Source of the DNA: Brasilonema angustatum HA4187-MV1 | Lineage (GTDB): Bacteria; Cyanobacteriota; Cyanobacteriia; Cyanobacteriales; Nostocaceae | Direction: 5' to 3' | Assembly (NCBI GenBank): GCA_019359695.1 | Contig: JAHHGV010000042.1 | Location: 1-64,000 of the forward strand | Length of the DNA stretch: 64,000 nt | In this document: positions 8,417 through 15,018 of the stretch, one piece after another | How positions within the stretch are numbered: position 1 is the first letter of the stretch | How the letters are laid out: each line of letters starts with the position of its first letter | Made by a program: the position numbers and the translations under genes | Notes under the pieces: generated by a model | What the model was told of the DNA's origin: nothing | What the model saw: only the letters and a program-made list of their open reading frames with translations | Databases searched by the model: none

Positions 8417-8995
8417 CTAGGGAGACGCAAGGTGTTCGTGTATACCTTTCCGACGAATGCCTGTCTCAAAGGGACTTACGCGCAGCGTGTCCGTAGGGGA
8501 TTTTCTCAATTCTGACTCTGTGGTTTTTTCTTGGTGAGAAATTTCCTCTAGCAATCTTTCCTCAGGATAGAAATCTAACGAAACTTTTATCTCAAAATCT
8601 TTTGAAGTCTTACTATCTGTGATTGATAGAGAAAGAGATAGGCTTCCACCATCATTTACAGATGAGAATTGTTTGTTTAATGAAGAAAATTCTAAAGTAA
8701 CCCTAATTTCAAGTTTCCCTTTTTGTCTACGATTTTTCTTAGGAATAAGCAGTTCACATTGTATTTCTGATCTCAGGTAAAATTCCCACTCAACTCGATT
8801 AAATATGCCTGTAACATTTCTCTTTTTAAAATATTTTTTAACAAACTTGTCTTGACAAGAAAAATTTAAATCATTTCCCTTTGGCTCAAAATATTCAAGG
8901 AATTTCTTAACTATTTGAACTGCATTAAAAATTTGATCTCCTAAAAAAAGAATATCATCCTCTTGTTCCAATCGTTGAAATTGGTTACTCAACAT
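8417..8995 (-). CDS. Hypothetical protein with a repeat-derived C-terminus
   Basis: This 192-aa AT-rich gene is of unknown family. The N-terminal half is charged (LEQEDDILFLGDQIF, QIVKKFLEYFEPKG) and the middle looks like beta strands (KLEIRVTLEFSSL, SLSLSLSITDS, FEIKVSLDFYPEE). The last ~25 residues (SPTDTLRVSPFETGIRRKG) are encoded by a REP-like repeat on the plus strand (gacttacgcgcagcgtgtcc), so the original stop was probably replaced when the repeat inserted. No signal peptide or membrane span is seen. It stands alone between repeat-rich regions. Confidence 0.5.
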   Translation of the reverse strand: MLSNQFQRLEQEDDILFLGDQIFNAVQIVKKFLEYFEPKGNDLNFSCQDKFVKKYFKKRNVTGIFNRVEWEFYLRSEIQCELLIPKKNRRQKGKLEIRVTLEFSSLNKQFSSVNDGGSLSLSLSITDSKTSKDFEIKVSLDFYPEERLLEEISHQEKTTESELRKSPTDTLRVSPFETGIRRKGIHEHLASP

Positions 8996-10225
8996 GTTAA
9001 AATAACCCCCTTAATAATCCCGAATTCTTGAGATTCTCTTACAATCCTTGCCACAAAATTGATTTTTGTCAAATCAAATACATATATATACTTAGAAGGC
9101 GATGAGACAGCCTTCCTTGACGGGTTTTCCACCTCTTGGTGACTAAGACAACAGTCATAGGGCTGTAGCATGAGAAGCGCAGCTTCTCGCAAGCCAAGTA
9201 AAGTAGCGTAAGATAGACAGACAAAGATAGACAATTAACTTACTTTATTTCTCTGCGTAAATTGCGTGTTGAAAACTACATTTTTTTAAATACTACTACA
9301 CTATTTAACTCAATTCAGGTCTTGTTATAGATAGATATTATAACACAAAAAGTAAAATAATACACTTATTTAGTATTATTGGAATATCATGACCGTTCAT
9401 CTTGTAAAAGTTGTCAAATATACTCAAAAAATTATTGAAAAGCTAGATACTGAAGTAGTAATGATTGTGGATTCAACATTTACAAAAACTTATGATACCC
9501 ATTATTTGTATTTATTATTACTATTTCATAATAAATTCCATGTATTTACTAGCTAACAATGAAATGCCTAGTTTCAACAAAAAATGACACAAGTATAAAT
9601 CAAGCTAATTACTATCTTATTATTTAATATTTAATATTAATTTAATATATAATTCTTTGATAACTGATGAAAATATAGCGCTTCTCATTTGAATTACATA
9701 ATGTGAAAGTGCATGTACTTTCACTACAGCACGTGTTACCGCACTCAACACCGCAAGCGCTATATTCACTCTCACAAGATGTTTTAGAAGTATAGTTTTC
9801 ATACCTGGCTGTTCAATATTGCCTTAAATCAACAAAGGCTGTGCTATGACGGGACGCCACATGCACAGACTGAGGCGTTGTTGACGCCAGTCGCACTCAA
9901 CCAGGGAACCTCCAACGGCGTTTACGCTCCCCTTTTGAGGAGATCTAGGGTGGATATACGACAATTTGTCTACTCCATAAGACTTTTCAAACATCCTCTG
10001 AGCATATTTTAAATTATGTTAATTTTGCTATCTCCACACACTGCTAACATGGTGCGTTACACTACATTAACGAACCCCACGTATGGAATATTTACTTTTA
10101 TATCAGTTATTCATCTCAACGGGTGGAAATGATTCAAACAGGACACATATTAAAAATGTATATTTTACTTTATAAAATTAAAAATTTAAATATAATATCA
10201 AATCTAAAATTTCTACTTATTATTT
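8996..10225. other. AT-rich gene-poor region upstream of dnaB
   Basis: This 1.2-kb stretch holds no gene I can support with confidence. It contains an inverted repeat (atatagcgct 9673-9682 / agcgctatat 9756-9765) enclosing a second stem (gtgaaagt / actttcac), a REP-like patch at 9850-9960, and low-complexity AT runs. The dnaB promoter should lie near its right end. Confidence 0.4.
9389..9556 (+). CDS. Possible small ORF (55 aa)
   Basis: ATG to TAA with a plausible N-terminus (MTVHLVKVVKYTQKIIEKLD) followed by a hydrophobic, AT-driven part (YLYLLLLFHNKF). It has no recognised family and lies in AT-rich DNA where such ORFs arise by chance. Confidence 0.2.
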   Translation: MTVHLVKVVKYTQKIIEKLDTEVVMIVDSTFTKTYDTHYLYLLLLFHNKFHVFTS

Positions 10226-11581
10226 ATGTCTGAAGAACTTAACTTTCAAGGTAATGGTATGGATCGCCTCCCTCCCCAAAACATTGAGGCGGAAGAAGCA
10301 ATATTGGGGGGGATTTTGCTAGATCCGGAAGCGATTAGTAGAGTCAGCGATCGCCTGATTCCAGAAGCCTTTTATCTGAACGCTCATAAAGATATCTATC
10401 ACGCCGCTGTCAGGTTACACACTCAAGGTAAACCTACAGACTTGCTTGCAGTGATAAATTGGCTAAACGACCACGATATGCTAAGCCGTGTTGGCGGTAG
10501 AAATAAATTAGTTTCATTAGTAGATCGTACAGTGTCAGCCGTTAATATCGATGCCTTAGCAGATTTAATTATGGAAAAATACCTGCGGCGTCGATTAATT
10601 AAAGCTGGAAATGAAATTGTGCATCTGGGTTATCAGACAGAAACTGAGTTACCAACTGTTTTAGATCAAGCAGAACAAAAAGTCTTTGGTATCACTCAAG
10701 AACGTCCCCAAGTCGGTCTGGTTCACATTTCTAACACCCTGATTAATACTTTCCAAGATATTGAAACTCGCCATCAAGGTATCGCCCTACCGGGAATTCC
10801 TTGCGGGTTTTATGATTTAGACGGTATGACTAGCGGTTTTCAACGTTCTGATTTGATTATTGTTGCGGGTCGTCCATCAATGGGAAAAACCGCGTTCTGT
10901 CTCAATCTTGCTCATAATATTGCTGCTTCATATAAATTACCAGTTGCTATCTTCAGCTTAGAAATGTCAAAAGAACAACTGGCGCAGCGATTGTTAGCAA
11001 GTGAGGCGGGAATTGAAACGAGTTATTTACGGAGTGGACGGATCAGCCAAACTCAATGGGAACCTTTAAGCCGTGCGATTGGTATGCTCTCTGATATGCC
11101 AATTCATATTGATGATACGCCAAATATTACAGTTACAGAAATGCGAAGTCAAGCGCGGCGTTTGCAAACAGAATTAAATACAGAACTAGGATTAATTATT
11201 ATAGATTACTTGCAATTAATGGAAGGAGGGGGCGATAACCGCGTCCAAGAACTATCAAAAATTACCCGAAGTCTTAAAGGTTTAGCGCGTGAATTAAGTG
11301 TCCCAGTGATTGCTTTATCTCAGTTGAGTCGAGGAGTAGAAGCACGTACGAACAAACGTCCCATGTTATCTGATTTGAGAGAAAGTGGAAGTATTGAGCA
11401 AGATGCCGATTTAGTTATTATGTTGTACAGAGACGATTACTATATCAGCGATAGCCCAGATAGAGGAGTTGCTGAGGTGATCATAGCTAAGCACCGTAAT
11501 GGTCCAACAGGTACTGTTAAACTCTTGTTTGATCCACAATTAACGAAGTTTAAAAATTTAGCCAGACCGAATAATTATTAA
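10226..11581 (+). CDS. dnaB: Replicative DNA helicase DnaB
   Basis: The 451-aa protein has the two DnaB domains: an N-terminal helical domain (PPQNIEAEEAILGGILLDP) and a RecA-like motor. Walker A is GRPSMGKTAF near residue 217. Further motifs are FSLEMSKEQLAQRLLASEAGI, the Walker B LGLIIIDYLQLM, the sensor VIALSQLSRGVE and RESGSIEQDADLVIMLYR. It unwinds the parental duplex as a hexameric ring and recruits primase. Length is normal and no intein interrupts the P-loop, although inteins occur in other cyanobacterial DnaB proteins. It is followed by a tandem repeat rather than an operon partner. Confidence 0.97.
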   Translation: MSEELNFQGNGMDRLPPQNIEAEEAILGGILLDPEAISRVSDRLIPEAFYLNAHKDIYHAAVRLHTQGKPTDLLAVINWLNDHDMLSRVGGRNKLVSLVDRTVSAVNIDALADLIMEKYLRRRLIKAGNEIVHLGYQTETELPTVLDQAEQKVFGITQERPQVGLVHISNTLINTFQDIETRHQGIALPGIPCGFYDLDGMTSGFQRSDLIIVAGRPSMGKTAFCLNLAHNIAASYKLPVAIFSLEMSKEQLAQRLLASEAGIETSYLRSGRISQTQWEPLSRAIGMLSDMPIHIDDTPNITVTEMRSQARRLQTELNTELGLIIIDYLQLMEGGGDNRVQELSKITRSLKGLARELSVPVIALSQLSRGVEARTNKRPMLSDLRESGSIEQDADLVIMLYRDDYYISDSPDRGVAEVIIAKHRNGPTGTVKLLFDPQLTKFKNLARPNNY

Positions 11582-11599
11582 ATCAGTGAACAGTAAACA

Positions 11600-11761
11600 G
11601 GGAATAGGGAACAGGGAACAGGTGAGACCAGCCCCCGTCTTGGCGGTCTCCGTCACGATGGGGGACTGGCGAACCCGAAGGGGAATAGGGAACAGGGAAC
11701 AGGTGAGACCAGCCCCCGTCTTGGCGGTCTCCGTCACGATGGGGGACTGGCGAACCCGAAG
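11600..11761. repeat. 81-bp tandem duplication of a REP-like unit
   Basis: Two essentially identical 81-bp units lie head to tail (11600-11680, 11681-11761). Each pairs an STRR tract (gggaacagggaacagg) with a GC-rich hairpin (cggtctccgtcacgatgggg, then ggcgaacccgaagg). An STRR of ctgataactgataac follows to 11811. They fill the 316-bp gap between dnaB and the FKBP gene. Confidence 0.9.
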
Positions 11762-11897
11762 GGGAACAGGGAACAGTAACAACTGATAGCTGGTAACTGA
11801 TAACTGATAACTTATTATTGAAAATAAATTAGTAGTTCGTGGCAAGTTATTAATAGTTATGATTAATAACTAACAACAAACTACTAACGATTAGTCA

Positions 11898-12422
11898 TTA
11901 CTGAATTTTCAGCAATTCCACATCAAAAATCAAAGTAGCGTTCGGTGGAATAACACCACCAGCACCACGAGCGCCGTAACCTAACTCGGGAGGTATAATG
12001 AATTTACGACGCTCACCTACTTTCATAGTACTTAATCCTTCATCCCAGCCTTTGATCACTTGTCCAATACCTACTTTAAAACTAAAGGGTTGACCGCGAT
12101 CGCGTGAACTATCGAACTTGGTACCATCTTCTAAAGTCCCGGTGTAGTGAACGACAACCGTTTGTCCTTTTTTAGGAGTCGCGCCAGTCCCCTCTTTTAA
12201 CTCAGTGTACTTAAGTCCAGAGGGCGTGGTGACGACATTAGCATCAGACATATTTTTACTCGCAATAAGGGTATTGTTTTCTTGTACCTGGATGGGTGCT
12301 GGAGTTGTTTCGGTCAACTGGCTAGCAACAGCAGTATCTTGTTTGTTACCGCTTATTTGCGCAAATACCAGAGCCAAAACACAAACCAGCATGAAACCCA
12401 CGCTGAGTAAAATCGCTTTCAA
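11898..12422 (-). CDS. FKBP-type peptidyl-prolyl cis-trans isomerase
   Basis: The 174-aa protein begins with a signal peptide or anchor ([19 protein letters not shown]) and a polar linker to about residue 65, then one FKBP domain: [85 protein letters not shown]. The active-site Tyr, Asp, Val-Ile and Trp residues are retained. It should catalyse X-Pro isomerisation on proteins in the periplasm or thylakoid lumen. It converges on dnaB across a repeat. Confidence 0.93.
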   Translation of the reverse strand: MKAILLSVGFMLVCVLALVFAQISGNKQDTAVASQLTETTPAPIQVQENNTLIASKNMSDANVVTTPSGLKYTELKEGTGATPKKGQTVVVHYTGTLEDGTKFDSSRDRGQPFSFKVGIGQVIKGWDEGLSTMKVGERRKFIIPPELGYGARGAGGVIPPNATLIFDVELLKIQ

Positions 12423-12503
12423 AATAAATCCTCCTTACTCAGTATTCTGGGTACTTTAGGATAACCAGTAGAACAAAATTTAGTGTAAACCACAAAGCGA
12501 CCT

Positions 12504-12830
12504 TTAACGCCAAAGCTTATTTTCTAAATCACGCACTTGACGCTCTAAACGGTCAATTCTACCACGCAGTTCGTCCATTTCCGACTGACGAGGCACCCCC
12601 AATTCCTGTAGCATATTTCGCAGTTGTCGTTGCATATTTCCCTCCCAATTTCCCTGCTCCGACTTCAACTGCTGTACCATGTCATCCATAACTGCTTTTG
12701 CTTGCTCAGGATCAAGCTTACCATCCTTAACAAGTTGGTCACTCGCTTCCCGCAGTTTGTCTGCTACCAAGGACGTTGTCCCAAGACCTATGGTTAATAA
12801 CTGCTTCATCCAGTTGTTGTTGTTGTCCAT
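12504..12830 (-). CDS. Phasin-like coiled-coil protein
   Basis: The 108-aa protein MDNNNNWMKQLLTIGLGTTS is helical throughout. A conserved glycine-containing N-terminal stretch is followed by a charged region (KDGKLDPEQAKAVMDDMVQQL) and a C-terminal heptad coil (MDELRGRIDRLERQVRDLENKLWR). This matches cyanobacterial proteins annotated as phasin family or PHA-granule-associated, though similar short proteins are annotated only as hypothetical. No membrane span or signal peptide is present. A granule-surface or scaffold role is inferred. It is read in the same direction as the FKBP gene, 82 bp upstream of it. Confidence 0.65.
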   Translation of the reverse strand: MDNNNNWMKQLLTIGLGTTSLVADKLREASDQLVKDGKLDPEQAKAVMDDMVQQLKSEQGNWEGNMQRQLRNMLQELGVPRQSEMDELRGRIDRLERQVRDLENKLWR

Positions 12831-12961
12831 AATTCCTTTCTATCACTTTTTTCAAATCAAACGCCCCTTTCTCATAAATCTACCCTATAGACCTATGGTG
12901 CAAGGATAATTAATATAGACTACACCTCTATTCTGACAAACATACACAAAGGATCAAAAGT

Positions 12962-13015
12962 GTGATAATCGAACAACTGAAGGTGAAAGTTCCGCCCCAA
13001 CAAACACTCAAGTAA
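12962..13015 (+). pseudogene. Possible N-terminal remnant of a TIGR03792-type gene
   Basis: A GTG-initiated 17-codon ORF preceded by aaagga reads MIIEQLKVKVPPQQTLK then stop. This resembles the N-terminus of the small cyanobacterial TIGR03792 family, whose remainder is absent. It is either a relic or coincidence; the call rests on 17 residues. Confidence 0.25.
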
Positions 13016-13127
13016 GTTTCAAGTGCGAAAATTTCCGCAGAAATAACCAGGCGAGAATTACCCTATTTCTTAAATTTGAATTAAATTTGAAATCGCTATT
13101 TTAGTCAGTTTTGGGGGAAAACCAGTC

Positions 13128-13811
13128 ATGTTAGAGTTTAACCTGCCGAAGTACTTGCCCTCCGCCGAAGAATTACCCGACTCTGACGATACCCCTGTGG
13201 ATAACGAATTGCAAGAATTGATACCAGGCTTGCTCAAAGCGATACTGCTGATACTATGGGCAGAACGCATGGACTGGTTTTTTGGGATAGACATGGGTAT
13301 TTATTCTCACCCAGATAAACCGCCGATTGTACCAGATGGATTTTTGAGCTTGGGAGTAGAGCGAGTTTATGATGAGGAGTTACGACCAAGTTATGTCCTA
13401 TGGGACGAAAACGTTGTCCCTACTTTGGTGCTAGAAGTTGTTTCTCAAAATTATCGCAAAGAATATAGCACTAAAAAAGAAGAATATGCAGCACTGGGTG
13501 TTTTGTATTATATTATTTACTCTTCCCGGCGTCGCCGCAAACCGCGTTTGGAAGTGCATCGGTTGGTGGATGATAAGTATGAATTGCAAGAGGGAAATCC
13601 TGTTTGGCTACCGGAAGTTGGTTTGGGAATTGGTTGCGATCTGCTGAAAGCAGCAGCGCTTCGCTATCGCGGGACTTATGGAGGCGTAACGCGAGAGTGG
13701 CTTTATTGGTATGATGAGGAAGGAAAACGTTATCCCACGCCAGAAGAACGGATTAAAAGATTAGCAGATAAATTGCGTGAGTTAGGAGTAGATCCGGAGA
13801 CTCTTGGTTAA
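13128..13811 (+). CDS. Uma2 family (DUF820) PD-(D/E)XK nuclease-fold protein
   Basis: The 227-aa protein has the Uma2 signature: MGIYSHPDKPPIVPDGFLSL, VPTLVLEVVSQNYRKEY and YAALGVLYYIIYS. The acidic residues of IVPDG and LVLEVVS and the following Lys-rich turn form the presumed metal site of the restriction-endonuclease-like fold. A charged helical tail (EERIKRLADKLRELGVDPET) is usual. Uma2 genes are greatly expanded in cyanobacteria and their biological role is unsettled; a nuclease activity is only inferred. It opens the accessory block that includes the NACHT and HicAB genes, 280 bp before the former. Confidence 0.88.
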   Translation: MLEFNLPKYLPSAEELPDSDDTPVDNELQELIPGLLKAILLILWAERMDWFFGIDMGIYSHPDKPPIVPDGFLSLGVERVYDEELRPSYVLWDENVVPTLVLEVVSQNYRKEYSTKKEEYAALGVLYYIIYSSRRRRKPRLEVHRLVDDKYELQEGNPVWLPEVGLGIGCDLLKAAALRYRGTYGGVTREWLYWYDEEGKRYPTPEERIKRLADKLRELGVDPETLG

Positions 13812-13868
13812 GGCTAGTTAAGGCGATAGCTTCGCTGCTGCCTTCGGCAGATCGCCCTTAATTTGTAG

Positions 13869-13926
13869 GGTGGGCACTGCCAACCTTCTTATGTCACTGA
13901 TATGCTGTGAGTGGACAGTGCCCACC
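13869..13926. repeat. Hairpin repeat after the Uma2 gene
   Basis: Arms ggtgggcactg and cagtgcccacc are a perfect 11-bp inverted repeat around a 36-nt loop. It resembles the inner arms of the palindrome at 19501-19615 (gtgggcattgctca), so both belong to one dispersed family. It may also attenuate readthrough from the Uma2 gene. The rest of 13812-14091 shows no gene. Confidence 0.6.
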
Positions 13927-14091
13927 TTAGGTTGGATTTGTCAACAGTATCCACACAATTGTTGCACAAAGTGCCCTCACGCGTATCGCATTTCTTGAGT
14001 TGTCATATTGCTAAGGTTACCCTGAAATCAGGAAATATGACTAAGGCTAGTGTATATACTCATAATCAAGAGCTGAGCAAACACGAGTATT

Positions 14092-14970
14092 ATGCCTATA
14101 GACTTTTTAACCGCTTGGGGAGTTAGTACTGCTGTTGGGTTCCTCTTCCAACCAGTGATGAAACAATTTGCCCAAGATGTAGGCAAAGATTTATTAAAAG
14201 ATATACTCAAAGATGTATTGAAAGCTATCCCCAGCCAGATTTTACAGAAACTAAAAAAGGAAGAAATAGATATTGCTGCTGGAAAAGCAGTTAAAGAGTT
14301 TTTGTCACTCGTGCAGCAAGAGTTACAAGATGCTGACATTCCTGATAATGAAGTTAAGGAGTATAACAAACCGCTACAAAAATTTCTGAATGAGAAAAAA
14401 GTTCAAGAAATACTGGGAACTCCTTTTCATGATGAGTGTCATGCTCTAGATACAATAAAGTTAAAAAAGATTTGGAACGAACAGAATTTGTCAGCTTTGC
14501 CAAACGAATTTGATTGGACAAAGCTTGGTAAGCGTTACGTCAAAAAAGTCAAAGCGATTATTCAGGACTCATCTGAACTGAGAGCTATTCTGGATTCCCA
14601 AAATATTGAAAAAATCGCAGAAAACACAACAGAGACTGCCGGAATTATCCCCGAATTTCATTTAAAACAATATCAAGAAGCAATTCGCGAGTGCTACGCC
14701 AATCTAAAACTAGATAGTATAGATACCAGCGGTTACGCCTATAACGAATTGCGATTATGGCGAATCTTTATTCCGCAAAATGTGCGAGAAGTTCACCAAG
14801 TCTTACCACAAGTTCACGAACTCCCTAAAGAACATCTCCGACGACTGCGAGAAAAGAACGAACTCGAAGCAGAAGAAATTGCATTAGAAGAATTAGAACG
14901 TCACAAGCGAGTTTATTTAGAACAGCCAGTAGGTTCAGTTCAAAAAATTGTTGAAAACAAACAAAACTAG
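14092..14970 (+). CDS. NACHT NTPase gene, N-terminal portion (ends at in-frame TAG)
   Basis: The 292-aa ORF starts MPIDFLTAWGVSTAVGFLFQP, with a hydrophobic N-terminal stretch and then charged helices (KDLLKDILKDVLKAIPSQIL, LEAEEIALEELERHKR). It is in the same frame as the next ORF and is separated from it only by TAG (14968-14970), six codons before the P-loop GDPGSGKST. I therefore read 14092-17934 as one gene of 1280 codons broken by a nonsense codon. This part would be the effector or adaptor region of a STAND protein; similar helical N-termini precede NACHT domains in cyanobacteria, but I do not recognise an enzymatic domain. It may still be made as a separate protein. Confidence 0.75.
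   Translation: MPIDFLTAWGVSTAVGFLFQPVMKQFAQDVGKDLLKDILKDVLKAIPSQILQKLKKEEIDIAAGKAVKEFLSLVQQELQDADIPDNEVKEYNKPLQKFLNEKKVQEILGTPFHDECHALDTIKLKKIWNEQNLSALPNEFDWTKLGKRYVKKVKAIIQDSSELRAILDSQNIEKIAENTTETAGIIPEFHLKQYQEAIRECYANLKLDSIDTSGYAYNELRLWRIFIPQNVREVHQVLPQVHELPKEHLRRLREKNELEAEEIALEELERHKRVYLEQPVGSVQKIVENKQN
14968..14970 (+). other. In-frame amber codon just upstream of the NACHT P-loop
   Basis: The frame reads Gln-Asn-stop-Lys-Tyr-Ile-Val-Ile-Leu, then GDPGSGKSTLLQYL. Coding character is continuous on both sides and no frameshift is needed. A point mutation, a sequencing error, or readthrough could explain it. Confidence 0.85.
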
Positions 14971-15018
14971 AAATATATTGTTATATTAGGTGATCCAGGT
15001 TCAGGAAAATCTACATTA

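Noticed and set aside
8989-9234. 81-aa minus ORF upstream of the 8417 gene
   Set aside because: Much of it translates a repeat (gagaagcgcagcttctcgc) and it overlaps the start of the better-supported gene.
11586-11786. 66-aa and 95-aa ORFs on both strands over the tandem duplication
   Set aside because: They are translations of the 81-bp repeat units.
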